Part shown: piece by piece, positions 53,401 to 63,694 of the stretch
Numbering within the stretch: the first letter of the stretch is position 1
Layout: the number at the start of each line of letters is the position of its first letter
Assembly (NCBI RefSeq): GCF_041381155.1
Contig: NC_091135.1
Location: 60,610,567-60,674,566, forward strand
DNA: 64,000 bases
Direction of reading: 5' to 3'
Source: Argopecten irradians
Taxonomy: Eukaryota; Mollusca; Bivalvia; Pectinida; Pectinidae
Translations under genes and position numbers: made by a program
The notes under the pieces: generated by a model
Databases searched by the model: none
The model's input: only the letters and a program-made list of their open reading frames with translations
What the model was told of the DNA's origin: nothing

Positions 53401-56400
53401 TCAGAAAGCACTGAAGGGATCTTTCTCAAATTTCATATGTAGGTTCCCCTAGGACCCCAGTTGTGCATATTGCATTTTGGGACTGATCGGTCAACAAGAT
53501 GGCCGCCAGGTAGCCATCTTGGATTTTGATAGTTAAAGTTTGTTACCGCTATTTCTCAGAAAGCACTGAAGGGATCTTTCTCAAATTTCATATGTAGGTT
53601 CCCCTAGGACCCCAGTTGTGCATATTGCATTTTGGGACTGATCGGTCAACAAGATGGCCGACCGGTGGCCATCTTGGATTTTGATAGATAAAGTTTGTTA
53701 CGGCTATTTCTCAGAAAGCACTGAAGGGATCTTTCTCAAATTTCATATGTAGGTTCCCCTAGGACCCTAGTTGTGCATATTGCATTTTGGGACTGATCGG
53801 TCAACAAGATGGCCGACCAGCCGCCATCTTGGATTTTGATAGTTAAAGTTTGTTACGGCTAATTCTCAGAAAGTACTGTAGGGATTGTTCTCAAATTTCA
53901 TATGTATGTTCCCCTAGGACCCTAGTAGTGCATATTGCATTTTGGGACTGATCGGTCAACAAGATGGCCGCCAGGTAGCCATCTTGGATTTTGATAGTTA
54001 AAGTTTGTTACCGCTATTTCTCAGAAAGCACTGAAGGGATCTTTCTCAAATTTCATATGTAGGTTCCCCTAGGACCCCAGTTGTGCATATTGCATTTTGG
54101 GACTGATCGGTCAACAAGATGGCCGACTGGTGGCCATCTTGGATTTTGATAGATAAAGTTTGTTACCGCTATTTCTCAGAAAGTATTGAAGGGATTGTTC
54201 TCAAATTTCATATGTAGGTTCCCTAGGACCCTAGTTCTGCCTATTGCATTTTGCGACCACCATCTTGGATTTTGATAGTTTAAAGTTTGAAAAGCAGAAA
54301 AAAGATCCCTCTTTCATTTGTCAGACATAGATCAATCTTTGGTGGGCGCCAAGATCCCTCTGGGATCTCTTGTTTGAGTTGATCTGAAAATTGTCATCAC
54401 TGTCATCATTTTGAAAGAACATGTTGAACTTAATTTCAAATCCAAGATGGATGCAAAAATCACAATCTTGAAAACCTGTATTTAATTCTTTTCCTAGATA
54501 TAAATGATGTCAAGGTTGTGTGACATGACTGTTAAGGACCTTGGCCTCTTGTTTTTGCTTTATTTAAGATATCAATATCCACCAGAAAAGTCTTGAGAAA
54601 GTGTTAGGAGCAGCAGGTTGTTGCCAGTCTGATGTGGTGAAGGTGGTTGGGACTCACCTGTTTGGACCTCTTAGTGAAGGAACCTGTTATATAGGTGATC
54701 ACCTTGGGAATGTTTGTAGCTGTGGATGTGGTAAACAACTTCAGGACGGCCCAACAGGTCTGGGTAAGTAACTGTGTGTTGGATGTGGTAACAACTTCAG
54801 GACGGCCCAACAGGTCTGGGTAAGTAACTGTGTGTTGGATGTAACACTTCAGGACGGCCCAACAGGTCTGGGTAAGTAACTGTGTTTTGAATGTGACATC
54901 TTCAGGACGGTTTAACTGGTCTGGGTAAGTAATTGTGTGTTGGATGTGGTAAACAATTTCAGGACGGCCCAACAGGTCTGGGTAAGTAACTGTGTTTTGA
55001 ATGTGACATCTTCAGGACGGTTTAACTGGTCTGGGTAAGTCATTGTGTGTTGGATGTGGTAAACAACTTCAGGACGGCCCAACAGGTCTGGGTAAGTAAT
55101 TTTGTGTTGGATGTGGTAAACAACTTCAGGACAGCCCAACAGGTCTGGGTAAGTAACTTTGTGTTGGATGTGGTAAACAACTTCAGGACGGCCCAACAGG
55201 TCTGGGTAAGTAACTGTGTTTTGGATGTGGTAAACAACTTCAGGACGGCCCAACAGGTCTGGGATGTGTTTTGGATGTGACAACTTCAGGACAGCCCAAC
55301 AGGTCTTGGTAAGTAACCGTGTTTTGGATGTGACACGTTCAGGACGGCCCAACAGGTCTGGGTAAGTAACTGTGTGTTGGATGTGGTGAACAACTTCAGG
55401 ACGGCCCAACAGGTCTGGGTAAGTAACTGTGTTTTGAATGTGACATCTTAAGGACGGTTTAACTGGTCTGGGTAAGTAATTGTGTTTTGGATGTGGGAAA
55501 CAACTTCAGGATGGCCCAACAGGTCTGGGTAAGTAACTGTGTGTTGGATGTGGTAAACAACTTCAGGACGGCCCAACAGGTCTGGGTAAGTAACTGTGTT
55601 TTGAATGTGACACTTAAAGACGGCCTAACAGGTCTGGGTAAGTAATTGTGTTTTGGATGTGACAACTTCTGGACGGTCCAACTGGTCTGGGTAAGTAACT
55701 GTGTTTTGGATGTGACAACATCAGGACAGTTTAACTTGTCTTGGTAAATGACGGTCCGAATGGTCTAGGTAAGTAACTCTGTTTTAGATGTAACAACTTC
55801 AGGATGGTTTAACTGGTCTGGGTTAGTAAATGTGTTTTGGATGTGACACCTTCAGGGTGGTCCGAATGGTCTTGGTAAGTAACTCTGTTTTGGATGTGAC
55901 ATCTTCAAGACAGTCCGAATGGTTTGGGTAAGTAATTCTGTTTTGGATGTGACAACTTCAGGACAGTCCAACCTGTCTGGGTAAGTAACTTTGTGTTGGA
56001 TGTGACACCTTCAGGACGGTCCGAACGGTCTTGGTAAGTAACTCTGTTTATGATGTGACATCTTCAGGACGGTCTGAATGGTCTGGGTAAGTAACTCTGT
56101 TTTGGTTGTGACAACTTCAGGACAGTCCGAACGGTCTGGGTAAGTAACTCTGTTTATGATGTGACATCTTCAGGTCGGTCCGACAGGTCTGGGTAAGTAA
56201 CTCTGTTTTGGATATGACAATTTCAGGACGGTCCAACTGGTCTGGGTAAGTAACTGTGTTTATGATGTGACATTTTCAGGACGGTCCGACAGGTCTGGGT
56301 AAGTAACTCTGTTTTGGATATGACAACTTCAGGACGGTCCAGCTGGTCTGGGTAAGTAACTGTGTTTTGGATGTGACATTTTCAGGACGGTCCGACAGGT

Positions 56401-58146
56401 CTGGGTAAGTAACTCTGTTTTGGATATGACAACTTCAGGACGGTCCAACTGGTCTGGGTAAGTAACTGTGTTTTGGATGTGACATCTTCAGAACGGTCCA
56501 ACTGGTCTGGGTAAGTAATTGTGTTTTGGATGTAACACTTCAGGACGGCCCAACAGGTCTGGGTAAGTAATTGTGTTTTGGATGTGACATCTTCAGGACG
56601 GTCCAACAGGTCTGGGTAAGTAACTCTGTTTTGGATGTGACATCTTCAGGACGGTCCGAATGGTCTGGTTAGTAAAGTTCTCTGTTTTGGAAGCGACAAC
56701 TTCAGGACGGTCCAACTGGTCTGGGTAAGTAACTGTGTTGGATGTGACACCTTCAGGACGGTCCAAACGGTCTTGGTAAGTAACTCTGTTTATGATGCGA
56801 CATCTTTAGGATGGTCCGAACGGTCTTGGTAAGTAACTCTGTTTATGATGTGACATCTTCAGGACGGTCTGAATGGTCTGGGTAAGTAACTCTGTTTTGG
56901 TTGTGACAACTTCAGGACAGTCCGAACGGTCTTGGTAAGTAACTCTGTTTATGATGTGACATCTTCAGGACGGTCCGAATGGTCTGGGTAAGTAACTCTG
57001 TTTTGGATGTGACAACTTCAGGACAGTTCGAATGGTTTTTGGGTAAATAACTCTGTTCTACTTCAGATGCGACATCTTCAGGATGGTCCGAATGGTCTGG
57101 GTAAGTAACTGTGTTTTGGAGTGACAACTTCAGGATGGTCCAACTGGTCTGGGTAAGTAACTGTGTGTTTTTATACTTCATCATTGAAAACTAGTGAGCT
57201 TTTCAGATTGATGTAAGGGCCACACATACATATTTGACAGATTACATTAAGGATTGTAAGATGATGGAAATCCAAAATTGTACAAATTCTTTAAGGTTGA
57301 CCTTAGAGGTAAAGGATAAGATGACAAGTTTACTTAACTTACAATAGCTGTACTTAAAGCCATTGATAAAATCCCTTTACTTTATGGTAACAATAAATTT
57401 TGATGTTAGGTAGAAAGGTTCAAATTGTACATGTTGATTATAAATGGAAAAGATGTAGGTCTTTATTGAACTGTAGTAATTATAAGAAGTGTGTGATTTT
57501 ATATCAACTTTTATCTCAAACAGGAGTTGAATACACCTGGCATGGAACCGCTGACTTGTTTGTTTACGAGACTATACCTGTAGCGGTTTGGTCAGACCTT
57601 GAGGATCCTGACCCTGACATTGTGAGACCCGATCCAGAGGGAAGAGACAAGGATTATGAAAAGTACCTACAGAAGATTGAGTTATCTGTTCAAGTGAAAA
57701 AAGACCAAGCTTACAGTCAGATAATGGCTCAAACAATTACAAATGGATTCGCTCAAACAAATAAAAATGAGCTACTTGCAGGGATTCCAGTTCCAACATT
57801 TGGTTGTACCCCTTCAAAAATAATGTTCTATGCATATGATTGTAAAAGTGATATTCTACTTCAGAGACTATTTGGAGTTGATTTTGTGGGAACTCATTCT
57901 CTTTCAAAAGCAGCTGTTTTGGTGTGGCTTTATTTGAATTTCACCCTATTTATGAAAAAAGACGTTACAAATATAGAAACACATCCAGAGCTCAAAAACT
58001 TCCAAGCAAATTTCTGTAGTGACGAGTTGATTCGTTCATCTTACAACCATGTCAAAGCTGGTGTGAAAGTCACAGCATTTCAAAACTCATCTAAAAATGA
58101 AACTCATGTTGAACTTGTTACTACAAGGGAAATACAAATTGATTAG
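47088..58146 (+). CDS. Unrecognised 371-residue protein, three coding exons
   Basis: Exons 47088-47454, 54569-54694 and 57524-58146 join in matching phase (1, 1) with GT-AG borders, giving 371 residues. ATG at 47088 is the first in frame. Residues 1-122: a helical, charged N terminus (SELEASEVLKNVIEEKKNIQ), a Cys-containing stretch (CNSFGGCHFSNAFV) and a possible nuclear signal (TKRPK). Middle: SLEKVLGAAGCCQSDVVKVV. C-terminal part: GVEYTWHGTADLFVYETIPV, an acidic segment DLEDPDPDIVRPDPEGRDKD, then ELSVQVKKDQAYSQIMAQTI. The GTADL ... ELSVQVK ... QIMAQ order faintly recalls PD-(D/E)XK nuclease folds; this is a guess. No signal peptide or membrane helix. AATAAA follows at 58178. Probably a lineage-specific gene. 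Confidence 0.8.
47455..47791 (+). other. Intron 1 of the unknown gene, first part
   Basis: It contains AGTATACTCCAACAATGTCA and AACACGACGAGATACT, which recur near 47960 in the inverted-repeat loop. No exon is seen. Confidence 0.5.
47792..48714. repeat. Inverted repeat with arms of about 160 bp, each itself a hairpin
   Basis: Left arm 47792-47952 (ACTGGTCCTACTCCCATAAC, CAGCTTCCGACGTCAGATGA), right arm 48548-48714, inverted, over 90 percent alike by eye. Inside each arm ATGAGAGTCGACTGGTCAGC pairs with GCTGACTGTCGACTCTCAT. The loop of about 600 bases has a second small inverted repeat (GCACGACGAGACAC / TTACGTCGTGTCTAACCTC). Confidence 0.87.
48690..49015 (-). repeat. tRNA-derived SINE fragments, minus strand
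   Basis: CTCTACCAACTGAGCTAAAG (48710) and CTCTACCAACTGAGCTTAAA (48993) are inverted A boxes. GGGCTCAAGCCTGCGACCCA (48958) is an inverted B-box region. The copy at about 48945-49015 has a cloverleaf-like span but mismatched stems. Confidence 0.65.
49100..49320. repeat. Two more tRNA-like SINE fragments in opposite orientation
   Basis: Minus strand, 49110-49200: CAGGGATTCAAACCAGGGAC and CTACCGCCGAGCTATTTGGT with GATGATCG, the same family as 29451-31062. Plus strand, 49240-49320: CAGCTGACCGAGCATGCTTC and GGTTCGATTCCTGGTTCCCA. Confidence 0.6.
49321..49734 (+). repeat. Degenerate tandem repeat of about 140 bp
   Basis: CACCATCTTGAAAACACATT recurs about three times with TTTTCGGGTTGATC-like words. 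It resembles the distant margin of the neighbouring element family. Confidence 0.6.
49735..54373. mobile_element. Hairpin-ended element expanded to about 28 copies of a 155-bp unit
   Basis: It starts TTTTTAGCCCACCATCATCA, with an ACGG-type tract (CGTCCTTCCGTCCGTCCG), and ends CGCCAAGATCCCTCTGGGAT plus CTCTTGT. The unit holds ATTTCTCAGAAAGTACTGAA, TTCATATGTAGGTTCCCCTA, TGCATATTGCATTTTGGGAC and ATCGGTCAACAAGATGGCCG. The segment after AAGATGGCC comes in three main forms (CCAGGTAGCC, ACCAGCCGCC, ACCGGTGGCC), and a seven-unit order of about 1085 bp repeats (about 50180-52330). It lies in intron 1 of the unknown gene. Confidence 0.92.
54569..54694 (+). CDS. Unknown gene, exon 2
   Basis: Acceptor TGCTTTATTTAAG, donor GTGATC (weak). 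It encodes DINIHQKSLEKVLGAAGCCQ and VVGTHLFGPLSEGTCYIG. Phase 1 in and out, open throughout. It was found by phase fit and coding look. Confidence 0.75.
54713..57175 (+). repeat. Satellite with splice-site-like sequences in every unit
   Basis: Units of about 45-60 bases: AACTTCAG, GACGGCCCAACAGGTCTGG, GTAAGTAACTGTGTTTTGGA, TGTGAC. About 40 units carry GTAAGTAA (a near-perfect 5' splice site), preceded 19 bases earlier by TTCAG (3' splice-site-like). The left half (to about 55665) has CCCAACAGG, the right half mostly TCCGAATGG or TCCAACTGG. It lies in intron 2 of the unknown gene, in its sense direction, 19 bases after the weak exon 2 donor. Confidence 0.93.
57176..57523 (+). other. Intron 2 of the unknown gene, last part
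   Basis: AT-rich, not repetitive. An open frame from 57400 runs into exon 3 but looks intronic. Confidence 0.55.
57524..58146 (+). CDS. Unknown gene, exon 3
   Basis: Acceptor TATCTCAAACAG, stop TAG at 58144-58146, 207 codons with the stop. The frame is open back to 57400, but that part reads like intron and the acceptor fits the phase of exon 2. Confidence 0.82.
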
Positions 58147-58177
58147 GACCAATCCAGGGCTGAACTTGCAGACCTCA

Positions 58178-58261
58178 AATAAAATTCTCATCTCAATTGT
58201 AGTTATTGTCTGTGATATTTATAGGATTTTGGAAGTGATGAAATTGGAAGTGATGAAATAA
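58178..58261 (+). promoter_or_regulatory. Candidate polyadenylation signals of the unknown gene
   Basis: AATAAA at 58178-58183 and again near 58256, 32 and about 110 bases after the stop codon. Confidence 0.6.
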
Positions 58262-58334
58262 AGACTAAACAAAAGTAAAATTTAATGGATGTTTTTATGA
58301 TCATTCATAACTTATTTTATCAATTTTGAGAATT

Positions 58335-58790
58335 TTTTAGATCACCTGATCATAGGTCATGGTGACCTATTGCTATAGTCTTTTGTCCGTCTTGAACCCT
58401 GTGATCTTGAATGAAGGTCAAGGTCATTCATTTGAACAAACTTGGTAGCTCTTCATCCCAGCATGCCACAGGCCCAATATCAGGTCTTTAGGGGTCCTAC
58501 TTATTCTCAAGAAGTCATTTAAAGATTTTAACCTATTTTACCCCTGTGACTTTGAATGAAGGTCAAGGTCATTCATTTGAACAAACTTGGTAGCCCTTCA
58601 TCTCAGCATGCAACAGGCCAAATATCAGGTCTTTAGGGGTCCTAGTTATTCTCAAGAAGTCATTTAAAGATTTTAACCTATTTTACCCCTGTGACTTTGA
58701 ATGAAGGTCAAGGTCATTCATTTGAACAAACTTGGTAGCCCTTTATCCCAGCATGCTACAGGTCAAATATCCGTGCCCTGGGCCTTTCGG
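58335..58790. repeat. About 125-bp tandem repeat, three and a half copies
   Basis: GAATGAAGGTCAAGGTCATT, CATTTGAACAAACTTGGTAG and CAGGTCTTTAGGGGTCCTA recur. The left end, GATCACCTGATCATAGGTCA, and GTGACCTATTG resemble the ends of the repeat at 14237-14988 in inverse orientation. Confidence 0.8.
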
Positions 58791-58839
58791 TTATTGAGAA
58801 GAAGTCGTTTGAATGAAAAGTTGACATTCGGGTCAGATG

Positions 58840-59300
58840 ACCTAAATATTGGAATGATCTCAGACGATTTCAAAAATCAGTCTGATTAGATTGTAGTTTA
58901 CGGAGTTATTGCCCTTTGCAATTATGATTATTGAACCTTGTGAACGCGATAACTTGAGTAAATATGAACCGAGCAAATGAAACTTGGACGAGGTCGAAAA
59001 TCAGCTTGATTCGACTGTAATTGACGGAGTTATTGCCCTTTGAACTAATAATTATGATTGGACCTTGTGAACATGATAAATTGAGTAAATATGCACCAAG
59101 CTTAATTTAATCCTTGTATGTAGACTTATATTGGAAAGCTGATCTCAGACGAGTTCGAAAATCAGCTTGATTCAACTCTTTAACTTATTTATGGATTTAT
59201 TGCCCATTGCAATTATAATTATTGAACCATGTGAACACTAATGCGAGTAAATATGCACCAAGCTTAATGAAACTTTGTATGTAGACCTATCAGTTGTATG
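58840..59300. repeat. About 155-bp tandem repeat, three copies
   Basis: GACGGAGTTATTGCCCTTTG, TATGATTATTGAACCTTGTG and GAGTAAATATGCACCAAGCT recur with drift. No ends seen. Confidence 0.75.
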
Positions 59301-59860
59301 TTCCTATTTCGTTAACAAAAGACATCAGTTGGCTAGTAAATGACATAACTAATTTGTATCAAATATCAGGTGACTGTTATGGTAAGCCCTATTTATACTT
59401 TCTTCAGAGATCCATATAATTGTTCATATTAGAAGTTGATACCAGTAAATCAAATCATGTGTACTGGTACTGTACTTTCATTCAATATTTAGTTTTTGTA
59501 TCAATATTTGTGAAATGTCACAAAATAGATACAGTCATGATAAATTAATTCTTTCTGCTGTTTAACTATCTCGCCTACATGGATACAGATTAAAAACTAC
59601 ATTGTATTTCAAAGTGATTACAATGATATCTGGTTTTCAATTTTAAATTAAAAGTTCAATAAATGAATACAATATAATTTTCATAAAATACTGTATATGT
59701 TCCTTGATCGAATTTGATCACATTAGAACTTAATTCTCTCATGATCAGCACTTGGAAAAGTGACTTGGCCCATACATATGTATACAGTATGTAATTGGGT
59801 TTGCAAACCTCTATAGATGCCAGAGAGGTGGGGGGAGGAATCAATTTATGAGGCATAGTT
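59301..59860. other. AT-rich intergenic sequence
   Basis: I see no gene, RNA or repeat family here. Confidence 0.5.
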
Positions 59861-61351
59861 TTTTTAGCCCACCATCATCAGATGGTGGGCTATTCAAATC
59901 GCCCTGTGTCCGTGGTCCGTCGTCCGCCCGTAAACAATGCTTGTTATCACTATTTCTTAAAAACTGCTCGCAGCTGCAGGGATTTTGTTCAAACTTCACA
60001 TGGAGGGTCCCCTTGGTCCATATTTGTGCCATACAGATTTTGAGGCTGATCGGAAAAACAAGATGGCCGCCAGGCAGCCATCTTTGATTTTGGCAGTTGA
60101 AGTTTGTTATCGATATTTCTTGAGAACTACTGAAGGGATTTTGTTCAAACTTCACACGAAGGTTACCCTTGGCCCCTAGTTGTGCCATACAGATTTTGAG
60201 GCTGATCGGAAAAACAAGATGGCCGCCAGGCAGCCATCTTTGATTTTGGCAGTTGAAGTTTGTTATCGATATTTCTTGAGAACTACTGAAGGGCTTTTGT
60301 TCAAACTTCACACGAAGGTTACCCTTGGCCCCTAGTTGTGCCATACAGATTTTGAGGCTGATCGGAAAAACAAGATGGCCGCCAGGCAGCCATCTTTGAT
60401 TTTGGCAGTTGAAGTTTGTTATCGATATTTCTTGAGAACTACTGAAGGAATTTTGTTCAAACTTCACAGGGAGGTTACCCTTGGTCCCTTTTTGTGCCAT
60501 ACAGATTTTGAGGCTAATGGGAAAAACAAGATGGCCGCAAGGCGGCCATCTTGGATTTTGATAGTTAAGGTTTGATATCCCTATTTCTCAAAAAGTGCTG
60601 AAGGGATCTTTCTCAAATTTAAGATGTAGGTTCCCCTAGGGCCCTTGTTGTGCATATTGCATTTTTGGACCAATCGGTGAACAAGATGGCCGCCAGGCCG
60701 CCATCTTGGATTTTGATAGTTAAAGTTTGTTATGGCTATTTCTCAGATAGTACTGAAGGGATCTGCCTCAAATTTCATATGTAGGTTCCCCTAGGGACCT
60801 AGTTGTGCATATTGCATTTTGGGACCGATCAGTCAACAAGATGGCCGCCAGGCAGCCATCTTGGATTGTGTTATTCAAAGTTTGTTATCGCTATTTCTCA
60901 GAAAGCACTGAAGGGATCTGTCTCAAAATTCATATGTAGGTTCCCCTAGGGCCCTAGTTGTGCATATTGTGATTTGGGACCGATCGGTCAACAAAATTGC
61001 TGCCAGGCAGCCATCTTGGATTTTTATATTCAAAGTTTGTTATCGCTATTTCTCAGAGAGTATTGAATAGATCTTTCTCAAATTTCACATGTAGGTTCCC
61101 CTGGGGCCCTAGTTGTGCATATTGTGATTTGGAACCGATTGATCAACAAGATGGCCGCCAAGGAGTCATCTTGGATTTTGATAGTTGAAGTTTGTTACCG
61201 CTATTTCTCAAAAGGTACTGAAGCGATCTGTCTCAAATTTTATATGTAGTATGTTTGAAAAAGTTTGAAAAGCAGAGAAAAGATCCATCTTTCCTTTGTC
61301 ACATATAGATCATTCTTTGGTGGGCACCAAGATCCCTCTGGGATCTCTTGT
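59861..61351. mobile_element. Hairpin-ended element, about eight copies of a 155-bp core
   Basis: It starts TTTTTAGCCCACCATCATCA and ends AAGATCCCTCTGGGATCTCT plus TGT. The first four units have AACTTCACACGAAGGTTACC and CCATACAGATTTTGAGGCTG; the last five resemble the 49735-54373 unit. So two core types stand side by side in one element. Confidence 0.88.
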
Positions 61352-62611
61352 TTCATATTATTAGTTATGTACTCATTTTTAAAGTTTTCTGTATTTTGTA
61401 GCAATTACTTTTGTTTCTTGAGCGGTACTACATTACACTTTTACCTCATCTGAAAATATCTCTGGCACCTTGTATATTACAGTATTTTAATTGATTCAAA
61501 ACTAAATTAATTTTTTATTTGTTAAAAACGTGTTTTAATTTGTGAAATAGTTAAAAGGAATTGTATCAATCTTTTGGTTTTTTCCCCTTTTATTCTCTTT
61601 AAACAATATTATAAACCTTTAAATCAATTGTACATACATGCACATGTATATGTACATACATACTTGTATTAACCATGTCCATACAAGCTATTAAAATTCA
61701 AATAATATAGATATATAACAAACAACACATAATAAATACCTCAATCAATCTTACATACTACACAATACACACACACATACTGCTGCACCACTATCAGTTA
61801 ACCTATAGATATGCGACCTGTCACATCTTTTGGAGTGGGGTTCTACATTCCATATTTATATACTTGTTTTTGATGTACTACATATAACTTAGATTTATCT
61901 CTCAGGAAGGCTGAACACTCTCTTTGTTCATTACAGTTACTCTATAAACATATCACAGCAGATCTACCAAACAGAAATCTAACATTCTCACCCTTACATA
62001 CATATGTACTTAATGGAAGTTCAACTACAACAACTGTGATTACATCCTGTAGTACACAGCATACTGTAGTTGTAAACTCAAACATCAACTCTACTTAGAA
62101 TATTGTTTCCTTATCGTTGGGGTCATCATTTTTACCATGTCATAACCAAAAAGTTACCCTTTACCTCTCTGTCTCTATACATGTAAAGTTGACAACTGTT
62201 GTCACTATAATACATATCACACTGCAGTGAGACTTGCACACTCTCTCCACATTTTAAGTTATCTTTTAACTTTAACATACATATCACTCTGTAGCGAGAC
62301 TGACAAGGTTCTTCTGAATGTAAAACTTTTGTCCTTACTTTACATAATAAAACATCAGGATCCCTTTTCTTGTTTCACTGTACTCTTTTTTGTAGACGTT
62401 GGTGTCTTGGTTTGATCGTCCTTGAATGTCATTGCTCCGACTTGCTTTCTAGATTCATACTCCAGAACCTTTTCTGATATCCTTACTCCTGTCAATGCAA
62501 ATGTTAATGAAATATTTAAATCCCTGTTCCATACGTAGAGAACCTTACATAAGTAACTAATGTAGCTTTATTACACATAAATTGTAGCTGGTAATTTTCA
62601 CGGGTATTATG
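61352..62611. other. AT-rich intergenic sequence, no gene seen
   Basis: Low-complexity AT-rich DNA with scattered CACACA and ATACATAC words. Open frames are short and without family likeness. Confidence 0.5.
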
Positions 62612-63554
62612 TTTTTAGCTCACCATCATCAGATGGTGGGCTATTCAAATCCCTTTTCTTCCATGGTCCTTCCGTCTGTCCTTCCGTCCGTTAATAATTC
62701 TTGTTACCGCTATTTCTCAAAAATGCTGATGGAATCATCTCAACTTTTACATGTAGGTTCCCCTAGGGCCCTAGTTGTGCATATTGCATTTTGGGACTGA
62801 TTGGTCAACAAGATGGCCGCCAGGCAGCCATCTTGGATTTTAATACTTAAAATTTGTTACTGCTATTTCTCAGAAAGTACTCACGGGATAATTCTCAAAT
62901 TTCATCTGTAGGTTGCCCTAGTTGTGCATATTGCATTTTGGAACCGACCAGTCAATAAGATGGGCGCCAGGCAGCCATCTTGGATTTTGATAGTTATCGC
63001 CATTTCTCAGAAAGTACTGAAGGGATCTATCTCAAATTTCATATGTAGCTTTCCCTAAGGCCCCAGTTGCGCATATTTGCATTTTGGTACTGATCAGTCA
63101 ACAAGATGGCCGACTGGCCGCCATCTTGGATTTTGGTAGTTGAAGTTTGTACAGCTATTTCTCAGAAAGAACTGAGGAATCTGTCTCAAATTTCATATGT
63201 AGTGTACATGTATTATCCCAAGCGTTCCAGTTGTGCCAATTTCATTTTGGGTTCGATCAGTCAACAAGATGGCTGAGAGGCAGCCATCTTGGATTTTGGT
63301 AGTTTAAGCTTGTTAACGCTATTTCACAAATTTTATCTGCAGGTTTTTCTAGGGCCCTAGTTCTGCCTATTGCATTTTGGGACCGATTAGTAAACAAGAT
63401 AGCCAACTGGCCACCATCTTGGATTTTGATAGTTTAAGTTTGAAAAGCAGAGAAAAGAAATTTAAGTTTGAAAAGCAGAGAAAAGATCCCTCTTTCATTT
63501 GTCAGACATAAATCATTCTTTGGTGGGCGCCAAGATCCCTCTCGGATCTCTTGT
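62612..63554. mobile_element. Hairpin-ended element, about five diverged copies of the 155-bp core
   Basis: It starts TTTTTAGCTCACCATCATCA, with CTTCCGTCCGTTAATAATTC, and ends CGCCAAGATCCCTCTCGGAT plus CTCTTGT. The units are shorter and more diverged than in the copy at 49735. TTTAAGTTTGAAAAGCAGAG is doubled at 63433-63483. Confidence 0.87.
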
Positions 63555-63694
63555 TGTGATTTCCTGGGACATAAGTATGGTCGCAGTTTTATTTATGAAC
63601 AAGGACATAGTCATTCAGATCCCCCGCCAATGGAGATATATAAAAGCTGAAGTAAGTTTGATTGTGGAGACTTATGTGTATGAAAAAAAACAGG

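Noticed and set aside
49826-54280. CRISPR-like regular array
   Set aside because: A eukaryotic 155-bp tandem repeat without unique spacers or cas genes; the same holds for the other minisatellites.
54604-57184. Minus-strand frames with LLTQTCWAVLK repeats
   Set aside because: Antisense of the splice-site-like satellite; unit length varies and no gene features accompany them.
57400-57523. Upstream extension of the last exon of the unknown gene
   Set aside because: Composition is intronic, a good acceptor precedes 57524, and the phase fits exon 2 only from there.
59841-60500. 219-residue minus-strand frame with threefold repeat
   Set aside because: It reads through three similar core units of a hairpin-ended repeat element.
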